Below, in pieces: positions 53,579 through 61,683 of a stretch of 64,000 bases of DNA. Both the position numbers and the translations under genes were made by a program. The DNA comes from Azospirillum thermophilum (GTDB lineage Bacteria > Pseudomonadota > Alphaproteobacteria > Azospirillales > Azospirillaceae): assembly GCF_003130795.1 (NCBI RefSeq), contig NZ_CP029356.1, forward strand, positions 456,501-520,500. Direction: 5' to 3'. Under the pieces are notes generated by a model. It was not told the DNA's origin and ran no database searches. It was given only the letters and a program-made list of their open reading frames with translations. Numbering within the stretch: position 1 is the stretch's first letter; each line of letters starts with the position of its first letter.

Positions 53579-54969
53579 GCCGGAATCCTCCCGAGCAGGG
53601 CGGAGACGGTGGAGCTCTGGTCCGGCCAGGGCGGCAGGCGGCGCCGGTCGTCCAGCCAGCCGGCGCGCTCCAGCCACGCCTCGAACTCCGGGGCGGGCGG
53701 GCGCTTCAGCAGGTGCCGCAGGCCCAGCACGTCGTGATAGGACAGGCTCTGGTAGTTCAGCATGACGTCGTCGGCACCGGGCACCGCGATCAGGAAGTTC
53801 ACCCCGGCGGTCGCCAGCAGGGTCATCAGGACGTCCATGTCGTCCTGGTCGGCCTCGGCATGGTTGGTGTAGCAGACGTCGCAGCCCATCGGCACGCCGA
53901 GCAGCTTGGCGCAGAAATGGTCCTCCAGCCCGGCGCGGATGATCTGCTTGGCGTCGTAGAGGTATTCGGGGCCGATGAAGCCGACGACCGTGTTGACCAG
54001 CAGCGGGTCGAAGGCCCGCGCCACCGCATAGGCCCGCGCCTCCACCGTCTGCTGGTCCACCCCGTGATGGGCCTCGGCCGACAGGGCGGCCCCCTGGCCG
54101 GTCTCGAAATACATGACGTTGCTGCCGACCGTGCCGCGCTTCAGCGACAGCGCCGCCTCATGCGCCTCGCGCAGCAGGGCGAGGGTGACGCCGAAGCCGC
54201 GGTTCGCCTTCTCGGTCCCCGCGACCGACTGGAAGACGAGGTCGACCGGCGCTCCCCGCTCGATCGCCTGGATGGTCGTGGTGACGTGGGCGAGCACGCA
54301 GGACTGCACGGGGATGTCGAAGCGGCGGCGCACGGTGTCCAGCATCTCCAGCAGGGCGATGCAGGCGGGCAGGTTGTCGGTCGCCGGGTTGATGCCGATC
54401 ACCGCGTCGCCCATGCCGTAGAGCAGCCCGTCGAGCACGGCGCCGGCGATGCCGGTGGGGTCGTCGGTGGGGTGGTTCGGCTGCAGCCGGCTCGACAGCC
54501 GGCCGGGAAGGCCGACCGTGGTGCGGAAGCCGGTGACGACCGGGCATTTGGCGGCGACCGTCACCAGATCGTGGTTGCGCATGATCTTGCTGACCGCCGC
54601 CGCCATTTCCGGCGTCAGGCCGGGGGCGAGCGCCGGGAGGGCGGCAGCGTCGGCCTCGTAGGACAGCAGCCAGTCGCGGAACTGCCCCACCGTCATGTGG
54701 GCGACGGGCCGGAAGGCGCCGGCATCGTGGCTGTCGAGGATGAGGCGGGTGACCTCGTCCGTCTCGTAGGGGATCAGCGGCTCTTCCAGGAAGGTCTTCA
54801 GCGGCAGGTCGGCGAGCACCCGGCGGGCGGCGACCCGCTGCTCGTCGCTCTCCGCCGCGAGGCCGGCCAGCTCGTCGCCCGACCGGCGGGGCGAGGCGCA
54901 GGCCATCACCGCCTTCAGGTCGGCGAACCGGTAGCTGTTCTGTCCCAGCCTGTGCCTGTACTCCGCCAT
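53575..54969 (-). CDS. eutB: Ethanolamine ammonia-lyase large subunit
   Basis: 464 residues, the catalytic heavy chain. Recognisable stretches are LQPNHPTDDPTGIAGAVLDGLL (in parts, about 165-186), GDAVIGINPATDN (about 190-202), HVTTTIQAIERGAPVDLVFQS and MYFETGQGAALSAEAHHGVDQQT near 290-312. Barrel residues for cobalamin and substrate are in these loops. GAGGAAACGCC precedes the ATG at 54969. First gene of the leftward set eutB-eutC-permease-araC. No microcompartment shell or acetaldehyde dehydrogenase gene is next to it. Confidence 0.96.
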   Translation of the reverse strand: MAEYRHRLGQNSYRFADLKAVMACASPRRSGDELAGLAAESDEQRVAARRVLADLPLKTFLEEPLIPYETDEVTRLILDSHDAGAFRPVAHMTVGQFRDWLLSYEADAAALPALAPGLTPEMAAAVSKIMRNHDLVTVAAKCPVVTGFRTTVGLPGRLSSRLQPNHPTDDPTGIAGAVLDGLLYGMGDAVIGINPATDNLPACIALLEMLDTVRRRFDIPVQSCVLAHVTTTIQAIERGAPVDLVFQSVAGTEKANRGFGVTLALLREAHEAALSLKRGTVGSNVMYFETGQGAALSAEAHHGVDQQTVEARAYAVARAFDPLLVNTVVGFIGPEYLYDAKQIIRAGLEDHFCAKLLGVPMGCDVCYTNHAEADQDDMDVLMTLLATAGVNFLIAVPGADDVMLNYQSLSYHDVLGLRHLLKRPPAPEFEAWLERAGWLDDRRRLPPWPDQSSTVSALLGRIPA

Positions 54970-55112
54970 GGCGTTTCCTCCATGTCCTCGTGCTGCGACG
55001 AAGGCAGCGTGACACGGGTGGGCCTGCGGCGAGTTGACACTGGAACACAAAATTCGCAGGAGGGACGGGATGGAGCCGGGCGGTACCGGGCGGCCGTCCG
55101 GCGATCTGCCCG

Positions 55113-55151
55113 AAAAACGAAAGCCCTCCTCCCAGGCGGGAGAAGGGCTTT
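55113..55151 (-). terminator. Terminator of the clpP-like gene
   Basis: AAAGCCCTCCTCCC (55120-55133) pairs with GGGAGAAGGGCTTT (55138-55151) with one mismatch and a 4-base loop. On the minus strand TTTCGTTTTT follows. It lies between the clpP-like stop and the eutB start. Confidence 0.8.
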
Positions 55152-55173
55152 GCGGTGACGATGCGCGGCGGAG

Positions 55174-55800
55174 TTACTTGAACTCTTCCATCGTGCCGAT
55201 GATGTGGCTGACGATGCCGTATTCCTTGGCCTCGTCCGCCAGCATCCAGTAGTTCCGGTCGGTGTCCTTCGACACCTTCTCCAGCGGCTGTCCCGTCTCC
55301 TGCGCGATGATCCGGTTCAGACGCTCGCGCATGCGGATGATCTCCTTCGCCTCGATCGCGATGTCCGTCGCCCGTCCGCCCGTGCCGCCCAGCGGCTGGT
55401 GGATCAGGAAGCGGGTGTTCGGCAGGCAGAAACGGTTTTCCTTCCTGGCCGCCAGATAGATGTGGCAGCCGGCGCTGGCGACCCAGCCCGTGCCCAGCAT
55501 CTTCACCCGCGGCTTGATGAAGCGGATCATGTCGTGGATGGTGTCGCCGGCCTCGACATGGCCGCCGGGGGAGTTCACCACCACGGTGATGTCGTCGTCG
55601 CTCTCATGCGCCAGCGCCAGGAGCTGCGCCGAGACCGCCTGCGCCAGCTTCATGTCGATCTGGCCGAAGATCAGCACGGTGCGCGCCTTGAACAGGTTCT
55701 GCTGCACGGCAGCGAACGGCGGCTGGGCGCTTTCCTTCGACTTCTCGTCCGGTTCCTGTTCGGGCTCGTCGTCGAACCGGGTGTATCCGTCCTGCGCCAT
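55174..55800 (-). CDS. ClpP-family serine protease (ATP-dependent Clp proteolytic subunit-like)
   Basis: 208 residues. The core has VVVNSPGGHVEAGDTIHD (about 75-92), the nucleophile Ser in GTGWVASAGCHIYLAA (about 108), the His in FLIHQPLGGTGGR (about 133) and Asp in KDTDRNYWML (about 183), a complete triad. The N-terminal 30 residues are acidic and Gln/Pro-rich, unlike ClpP, which matches the ClpP-like paralogs often annotated as 'ATP-dependent Clp protease proteolytic subunit' outside the clpPX locus. No clpX is adjacent, so it is probably a second ClpP. GGGAGAAGAA precedes the ATG. Confidence 0.88.
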   Translation of the reverse strand: MAQDGYTRFDDEPEQEPDEKSKESAQPPFAAVQQNLFKARTVLIFGQIDMKLAQAVSAQLLALAHESDDDITVVVNSPGGHVEAGDTIHDMIRFIKPRVKMLGTGWVASAGCHIYLAARKENRFCLPNTRFLIHQPLGGTGGRATDIAIEAKEIIRMRERLNRIIAQETGQPLEKVSKDTDRNYWMLADEAKEYGIVSHIIGTMEEFK

Positions 55801-55999
55801 CGTTGTTCTTCTCCCTGGAATCGGACCTGAGCCGCACTGCGCCTCAATAGCTCTCTCCACATAGCCCGTATCGGGCGGATGTTCAACGTCCCGCCGGGCG
55901 AAAAGCCGGCCCGTCCGCCCGCCGTCCTGCCGGACCGGTTGACGCGGCCTGCGGCCATTCCGCACACTCCCGCTCAGCGGAACGGGCGGGGTGGCGAGG

Positions 56000-56872
56000 A
56001 TGGACGGGGTTGTTGCCGGCGCGGGGGTTTCCGTCCTGATCGCCGCCCACCGGGCGCACGGCACCATCGTCCGCGCGGTGGAAAGCCTGATGGCGCAGAG
56101 CTGGGGTGCATGGGAAGCGGTGATCGCCAGCGACGACGGCACCGACTACCGCGCGACGCTGCTGGCCGCGGGACTCGACGATCCGCGGCTGGTGTTCACC
56201 GGCACCGGCCGCATCGGCGCCGGGGCGCCGGCCGCCCGCAACGCCGCGCTTCGCGCCTCACGCCTGCCGCTGGTCGCTCCGCTCGACGCCGACGACCGCT
56301 TCGCGCCGGACCGCCTCGCCCTGCTGGCGCCGCTCGCCGCCCGGCACGGCGCCGCGGCGGACAATGTCGCGGTGGTGCGCGACAGCGACGGCCGGCCGCT
56401 CTCCACCCTGTTCCCGGAAACCGGGGGCACCGGCTGGCTGGACGCCGACGCGTTCCTGCGAACCTCCGTCCCGATGTTCCCGGTGGTTCGCCGCGACCTC
56501 GACCCGCTGTGGGAGGAGGATGTGACTTTCTGCGACGACGTGGTGTTCAACGTCCGCGTCCTCGACCGCGCCGGCCGCATGGCGCTGGTCCGCCGGCCGC
56601 TCTACGAGTACCGGCAGCGCGAGGGATCCATCACCTTCTCCGCCGACAGCGGCGACCGGGCGGAACGCTGCTACCGCCATGTGCTGGCCCGGCTGGAGGG
56701 CGACGGGCTGGGCATCGCCGATCCGGGCCTGCGCGCCCGCTTCGCCGCGGCGATCGCGGCCAAGCGGGCGCTGAACGCTGCCTTCGAGGAGGCCTTCCGC
56801 GCCGGCCGCTGCGCGAACTTCCAGGAGTTCCTGGCGCTGCGGCCGCAGCCGGCGGCGGAAGGCGTGGTCTAG
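56000..56872 (+). CDS. Family 2 glycosyltransferase
   Basis: 290 residues with the GT2/GT-A fold. The start [26 protein letters not shown] is the typical first strand and helix. Donor-binding Asp residues appear in ASDDGTDY (about 44-51) and the DxD-like [11 protein letters not shown] (about 95-105); ARNAAL precedes the latter. An acidic [21 protein letters not shown] near 170-190 is the acceptor-side segment. The ATG at 56000 is preferred over GTG at 55991. Acceptor unknown. Its stop codon overlaps that of the RTX gene in a shared CTAG. Confidence 0.85.
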   Translation: MDGVVAGAGVSVLIAAHRAHGTIVRAVESLMAQSWGAWEAVIASDDGTDYRATLLAAGLDDPRLVFTGTGRIGAGAPAARNAALRASRLPLVAPLDADDRFAPDRLALLAPLAARHGAAADNVAVVRDSDGRPLSTLFPETGGTGWLDADAFLRTSVPMFPVVRRDLDPLWEEDVTFCDDVVFNVRVLDRAGRMALVRRPLYEYRQREGSITFSADSGDRAERCYRHVLARLEGDGLGIADPGLRARFAAAIAAKRALNAAFEEAFRAGRCANFQEFLALRPQPAAEGVV

Positions 56873-58353
56873 AAGGGCACCCCGCCTCCGGAGAGCGGCA
56901 GGGGAAGCCCGCCCGCCCCCGACGTGTCGCTGCCGGCGAAGACATAGTCGCGCCCTTCGGTGAAGGCCGGGGCGCCGATCGAAACGCCGGTGACATGCAG
57001 GGAGGAGCCGTCCCTGAAGCTGAAATCGGCGGCCCACTGCACGGTGCCGGGATTGTTGGGCAGCGCACCGAGGCTGGTCACCGTCACCGCCCCGGCGAGG
57101 TCGTCGCGGCCGTATCGGCTGAAGACGATCCGGTCGTTCTCGTCGTTGAACCCGGTCAGCTCGTCGGTGCCGAACCCTCCCACCTCCTTGCTGAAGAGGA
57201 ACAGGTCGCCGGGGTCGCCGAAGTCGACCGCATCCCATCGCGTCGGCGTGCCGCCGCCGTCGATCCGGTCGTCGCCCCGTCCGCCGATCAGCGTATCGCG
57301 GCCGGCGTTGCCGTACTGGAAGAGGTCGTGCGCCGTCAGCACGTCGTCGCCGTCGCCGCCCATCAGCAGGTCGTCGCCCGAACCGCCGGTCAGCGAATCG
57401 GTCCCGTCGCGGCCCAGCAGCACATCGTCGCCCGACTGCCCGAGCAGCGTGTCGTTGCCCGCCATGCCGTCCAGCGTATCGTCCCCACCGCCGCCGGCGA
57501 GCGAGTTGGCGCCGGAATTCCCCCTGATCCCGTTGGACAGCCCGTTTCCGATGAGCAGCGAGCGGGATCCCGGATCCTGCTCCTGCGCGATCATCCGCTC
57601 GACATTGGCGGCCAGCCACCCGCTGCCCTTGATGTAGACGGTGTCGGTCCCGCCGCCGGCGCCCTCCTGGACCGTGTCGCGCAGGGCGTCGATGCGGTCG
57701 GGAGCGGTGCCGTTGATCCAGTAGACGTCGTTGCCGAGGCCGCCGGCCAGCGTGTCGGAGCTGGCGTCGTCGCCGGCATAGAGCGTGTCGTTGCCCGCTC
57801 CGCCGAACAGCCGGTCGCTGCCGCTCCCCCCGCCCATCAGGTCGTTGCCCGTCCCGCCATAGAGCCAGTCGTTGCCGGCGCCGCCCCACATGGTGTCCCG
57901 GCCGTCGAGGCCGAGCAGCGTGTCGTTTCCCGCCAACCCGTCGATGCGGTTGCTGCCGCTGTTGCCGGTGATGCGGTTGGCCAGCTCGTTGCCGGTGGCG
58001 CTGCCGTTGGCGGTGGCCCCGGCCTCCTGCAGCACCAGGTTTTCCAGGTTCCGGCCGAGTATCCAGGAGGACCGGGCATGGACCGTGTCGGTGCCCTGGC
58101 CCCGCTCCTCGATGATGCCGTCCTCCGGGCCGTTGACCCAGAAGCTGTCGTTCCCGGTTCCGCCGATCAGCAGGTCCCGGCTGGCGTCGTCGCCGCCATA
58201 AAGGACGTCGTGGCCCGAACCGCCCTCCACCGTATCCGATCCGTTGCCGCCGCCCAGCGTGTCGTTGCCGTCGCGGCCGAAAATCCATTGCGAGCCGCGG
58301 CCACGGAAGATCCGGTCACTGCCATTGGACCCGTAGACGTATTCGACTGCCAT
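56869..58353 (-). CDS. RTX calcium-binding repeat protein
   Basis: 494 residues made almost entirely of glycine-rich nonapeptides GGxGxDxLx, beginning right at residue 8 with no other N-terminal domain. About 20 repeats are grouped in blocks, for example [21 protein letters not shown]. Two internal modules of about 120 residues (around 48-170 and 190-300) resemble one another, each containing a non-RTX strand pair ending in a GNxLxNxIxGNSG element. The last 110 residues are less repetitive ([36 protein letters not shown]). Such proteins fold in Ca outside the cell and are usually type I secreted; no type I secretion genes are next to it. Confidence 0.9.
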   Translation of the reverse strand: MAVEYVYGSNGSDRIFRGRGSQWIFGRDGNDTLGGGNGSDTVEGGSGHDVLYGGDDASRDLLIGGTGNDSFWVNGPEDGIIEERGQGTDTVHARSSWILGRNLENLVLQEAGATANGSATGNELANRITGNSGSNRIDGLAGNDTLLGLDGRDTMWGGAGNDWLYGGTGNDLMGGGSGSDRLFGGAGNDTLYAGDDASSDTLAGGLGNDVYWINGTAPDRIDALRDTVQEGAGGGTDTVYIKGSGWLAANVERMIAQEQDPGSRSLLIGNGLSNGIRGNSGANSLAGGGGDDTLDGMAGNDTLLGQSGDDVLLGRDGTDSLTGGSGDDLLMGGDGDDVLTAHDLFQYGNAGRDTLIGGRGDDRIDGGGTPTRWDAVDFGDPGDLFLFSKEVGGFGTDELTGFNDENDRIVFSRYGRDDLAGAVTVTSLGALPNNPGTVQWAADFSFRDGSSLHVTGVSIGAPAFTEGRDYVFAGSDTSGAGGLPLPLSGGGVPF

Positions 58354-58507
58354 TGGAAAGTCCTCCCCGCACGCACGGAGCCGCCATCACCGGCACGGGA
58401 CGAAGTGACGGCTTGATGCGGCGCACCAGTTCTTTGGGTTGTTGCACCGTCATCGACACGATGGCCGTTGACGACGCGCGCACTCCCAAAGCATGAGAGT
58501 GCAACCG

Positions 58508-58530
58508 GGCGAGTCAACTCGCCTGTTTTA
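58508..58530 (+). other. Small hairpin upstream of the RTX gene
   Basis: GGCGAG-TCAA-CTCGCC (58508-58523) followed by TGTTTTA on the plus strand looks like a short terminator but no plus-strand gene needs one. On the minus strand the same bases include TTGACT, which could serve as a -35 box for the RTX gene with TGCTTT about 18 bases on. Both readings are weak. Confidence 0.3.
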
Positions 58531-58565
58531 GTGCTGTGCTTTCGAAATAGGCGCGTCGGGAGCGA

Positions 58566-59363
58566 TTATTTGAAGGCCTTTCCGGGGAAGTCGCCGACCG
58601 GGCTCAGGTGGGTGACCAGCCCGACATCGGGGCGATGGAGGTGCAGGGCCACCGCCGGCGGCTCCTCCGTCCAGCGGTAGGGCGGCTTCGGCGCGAGGTC
58701 GAACGCGATGACGTAGGCGGAGGACGGGGCGACGAAGCCGGTCAGTCCACCCCAGTTCACCGTCGCCTGCCGGTGGATGTGGCCGCAGACCACGCCCAGC
58801 ACCTTGCCGTGCCGGCGCAGCATGGCCCCCAGCTCCTCCGCCCCCTCGATGCAGCGCATGGTGTCGAGGAACTGCATCCCGATGGGGAAGGGGGGATGGT
58901 GCAGGGCGACCAGCGTCGGCCGGTCGGGCTGTTCGGCCAGCCGCGCCGCGATCCAGGCGAGCCGGGCCGGGCAGAGCGCGCCGACCGGCGACCCGGGGAT
59001 CACCGAATCGAGCATCAGGACGCGGACGGGGAACTCCTCCACCGCATAATGCAGGAACTGGCCCTCCATCGGCAGCCAGCCGCGATCGCCGAAGGCCCGG
59101 CGCAACCCGGCGCGGTCGTCATGGTTGCCGGGCAGCACGCGGAACGGGATCTCCAGCGGCTCCAGCCCTTCCAGCACCGCCTCGTACTCGCCCTCGGCCG
59201 GCCCGTTGATCAGGTCGCCGGTGATCAGCACCAGGTCGGGCCGCGGGGTCATCGCGTTCAGATGGGCGACGGTGGCCGCCAGACGCTGGTTGGTGTCCGC
59301 CGCCGGGAACGGGCGGGTGCCCCTGGCGGTGACGTGCAGGTCCGAGATTTGCGCGATCAGCAT
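58566..59363 (-). CDS. Class III cyclic-nucleotide phosphodiesterase-like metallophosphoesterase
   Basis: 265 residues. The full metallophosphoesterase motif set is visible: ISDLH (6-10), GDLI in LVLITGDLING, GNHD in RVLPGNHDDR, HHPP in VALHHPPFPIG and GHIHR in VVCGHIHRQ. Spacing and the N-A-G-type context match CpdA/Icc cAMP phosphodiesterases and glycerophosphodiesterase relatives. It is a cytosolic two-metal hydrolase. The ATG at 59363 was chosen at the first motif strand. Substrate (cAMP or another phosphodiester) is not decided. Confidence 0.88.
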   Translation of the reverse strand: MLIAQISDLHVTARGTRPFPAADTNQRLAATVAHLNAMTPRPDLVLITGDLINGPAEGEYEAVLEGLEPLEIPFRVLPGNHDDRAGLRRAFGDRGWLPMEGQFLHYAVEEFPVRVLMLDSVIPGSPVGALCPARLAWIAARLAEQPDRPTLVALHHPPFPIGMQFLDTMRCIEGAEELGAMLRRHGKVLGVVCGHIHRQATVNWGGLTGFVAPSSAYVIAFDLAPKPPYRWTEEPPAVALHLHRPDVGLVTHLSPVGDFPGKAFK

Positions 59364-59493
59364 GGGAGGTCCGCAATCGGTCGCCGAAGGTCCCGAGCAT
59401 CGCCAAGCCCGGCGCCCGCCGCAACAGCGGAGTGGTGCCGCGGGTGGGAATGGGACGGGCCGGCCGGAAACGGGCGGGTGCGACGATGGCGGC

Positions 59494-60735
59494 TCAGCGC
59501 CGTCCGCCGGCCAGCCGTTTCGCCTCCGGCCGGCCGCGCAGGCGGAGCATGGCCCAGATGCCGACCGCCGGGCCGAGGGCGAGGACGGCCGGGGCGACGG
59601 ACCAGCCGGCCGCCGCGGCAAGCTCCGGCAGCAGATGGATCGACAGCAGCGTCAGCGTGAAGCCGCCGCAGACCTGGGCGGTGAGGATGGTGCCGAGATG
59701 CTGCGGGACCGCCAGTTCGGTGGCGGCGGCGGAGAACTGGGCGGAGTCCGCGACGGCGCTCGCCCCCCAGACGAGGCAGAGGGCGGTGGTCAGCGCCGGG
59801 GCGGCGCCGAAGCTGGTTCCGGCCAGCAGGGCGCAGGAGCCGCTGATCGCCAGCGCCCCGGCGGTCACCGCCGTCCGGCCGATCCGGTCGGCCATCAGCC
59901 CGGCCAGCACGCAGCCGATGCCGCCGACGGCGACCACGGCGAAGGTCGCGCATTTCGCCCAGAAGGCGGCGTCGCCCGGTGGCAGGCTGTGCGCGAAACT
60001 GGCCTGGAGGAACACGCCGACCCAGGCCCACAGGGCGTACAGCTCCCACATGTGGCCGAGGTAGCCGAGATTGACGAGGCGCAGGCTGGGGACGCTCCAC
60101 ACCTCCCACGCCGTGGCGAGCACGAAGCGCCGGGGGGCCGCGGCATTGGGGCCGAGCGACACGGAGGCGGCGACCAGGGCCGAAAGCCCGGCAAGCAGCG
60201 AGGTGAAGGCGATGGTGGAGCGCCAGCCGACCCCGCCGAGCGCGCCGATCAGGTGCGGCGACGCCGACCCCACCGACAGGGCGCCGACCAGCAGCCCGAC
60301 CAGCAGGCCGAGGTCGCCGCGCGCCCAGCTCGCCGCGATCTTCATGCCGACGGGATAGATGCCGGCCATGCAGGCGCCGGTGACGAAGCGCAGGGCCAGC
60401 GCCACCATGCCGGCCGGATCGACCAGAAGCAGTGCTGCGTTGGCCGCCCCGGCCACCAGGGCCGAGGCCATGAAGAGCCGCCGCGGGTCGAGCCGGTCGG
60501 CAAGCCCGAGCAGGGCGCTGACCAGGGTGCCGGCGACGAAGCCGATCTGCACGGCGCTGGTGAAGGCGGCGGCCTGGAAGTCGGTCAGCCCGGCCTCGGC
60601 CCGCAGCGCCGGGACCACCGCCGTGCCGGAGAACCACAGGCTGAGCGCCAGGACCTGCGCCAGTGCAAGGGCGGCGATCGAGCGGCGCTTGGCGTCCCAG
60701 TGATTCTCCCGCGTCTCGATCACCGTGCCGGTCAT
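59494..60735 (-). CDS. MFS transporter
   Basis: 413 residues with 12 membrane helices. The A-loop-like LGLADRLDPRRLFMASALVAG (about 74-94) and the corresponding LAGLMADRIGRTAVTAGALA in the second half (about 265-284) are the MFS signatures. The pattern resembles the small drug/organic-acid carrier group (nitrate/cyanate-like CynX in style), but no substrate is predictable. ATG at 60735. The upstream gene on the same strand is absent; its promoter must lie between 60736 and 61000. Confidence 0.88.
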   Translation of the reverse strand: MTGTVIETRENHWDAKRRSIAALALAQVLALSLWFSGTAVVPALRAEAGLTDFQAAAFTSAVQIGFVAGTLVSALLGLADRLDPRRLFMASALVAGAANAALLLVDPAGMVALALRFVTGACMAGIYPVGMKIAASWARGDLGLLVGLLVGALSVGSASPHLIGALGGVGWRSTIAFTSLLAGLSALVAASVSLGPNAAAPRRFVLATAWEVWSVPSLRLVNLGYLGHMWELYALWAWVGVFLQASFAHSLPPGDAAFWAKCATFAVVAVGGIGCVLAGLMADRIGRTAVTAGALAISGSCALLAGTSFGAAPALTTALCLVWGASAVADSAQFSAAATELAVPQHLGTILTAQVCGGFTLTLLSIHLLPELAAAAGWSVAPAVLALGPAVGIWAMLRLRGRPEAKRLAGGRR

Positions 60736-61008
60736 CGCGCCGCCATGGCGGCGGTTGCGAAGGGTGGGACTGGCCCGCCGGACGGGCGAATGCTGCGAGC
60801 GCGCATGATGCTCTCCTCCGCGACACCTCCGGGACACCGGCCGCCGCTCCGCCGAGCGTGCCGGCACCCAGTGTAAGCGACCGGCGCGCCCGCCGTCGAA
60901 GGATTAGGAGGATCGATCACCAATTTGCAACGGTGATGATGCGTATGACTGAATAGAACCGGACCCGGGGCGTGCGGCGGCGCGGCCGGCGGTGCTGTCG
61001 GTGACCGG

Positions 61009-61346
61009 GCATCAAGGGTCCTGGGCATTGCCGGGCAGGAGGACGGCTTGCCGAACATGCGCAAGTATGGCCAGACCGCGCAGCTTCAATGAGGCCTGGG
61101 CATTACTGCCCAGGAAGACCAGTTTCACGTACAACAATCTGCTGATGCGCCAATGGCAGCTTCAATGAGGCCTGGGCATTACTGCCCAGGAAGACTCGCG
61201 CGCTGGTACACCAGCCTTGATGAGACCGGCCGGCTTCAATGAGGCCTGGGCATTACTGCCCAGGAAGACGGGCGCTGCGCTATAGTCATCGCCACCCAGC
61301 TTGGCGCAGGCTTCAATGAGGCCTGGGCATTACTGCCCAGGAAGAC
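61009..61346 (-). CRISPR. Short CRISPR array: four identical 37-bp repeats plus one degenerate terminal repeat
   Basis: Identical 37-bp repeats lie at 61083-61119, 61159-61195, 61233-61269 and 61310-61346. A related 36-bp copy with about ten changes lies at 61009-61044. The spacers are 38, 39, 37 and 40 bases and unrelated to each other. Each repeat has the perfect hairpin CCTGGGCA-TTAC-TGCCCAGG. On the minus strand the repeat starts GTCTTCC and ends ATTGAAGC, the usual 3' end that becomes the crRNA 5' tag, so transcription is predicted leftward with the leader to the right. The decayed repeat at the left end agrees with this. No cas gene is in the window. Confidence 0.9.
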
Positions 61347-61683
61347 AGGGTACCGCGTACCCCGTTGGAAAGACGCCCGAATCGGAGGCGGATTCGAGCG
61401 GTCCGGGATCTTGACCGATCGGTCAGGAAATCCGGTTCCGTTTCGTTCTCTACGATGTCCAAGAACCCTGGAAAATCAACGCTCTGTCCGTTGCGAGCGG
61501 GTCCGGGGGTTTTGCGGCTACCGGACCGCTCGCACGGCAGCGGCAGCCGGGCGGCATGCTAGCACACGCGCAGCGGGATGCGACAGGGCGATGTTCGCGG
61601 CGGCATGGCGGCACCCTCGGCGGAGGCCGCCCGCCGTCGCCCGGACCGTGCGTGCCCGTCCCCGTCCGGGACCTCGCGGCGCT
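61347..61683. other. Non-coding region beside the array (predicted leader side)
   Basis: No supportable gene. This is the predicted leader side of the array, but it is not strikingly AT-rich. It contains a perfect 14-bp palindrome at 61412-61425, listed separately. The remaining sequence shows no promoter that I would defend. Confidence 0.5.
61412..61425. promoter_or_regulatory. Perfect palindrome resembling a TetR-type operator
   Basis: TGACCGATCGGTCA is its own reverse complement. The form TTGACC-GATC-GGTCA, overlapping a -35-like TTGACC, is common in operators of TetR-family repressors (established pattern). No TetR gene is next to it; the nearest genes are the MFS carrier beyond the CRISPR array and the nitronate monooxygenase gene. 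Confidence 0.5.

Noticed and set aside
61083..61346. The 37-bp repeats as REP/BIME-type palindromic elements
   Set aside because: Regular 37-40 base unique spacers, same orientation and a decayed end copy fit a CRISPR array, whereas REP clusters alternate orientation and have irregular spacing.
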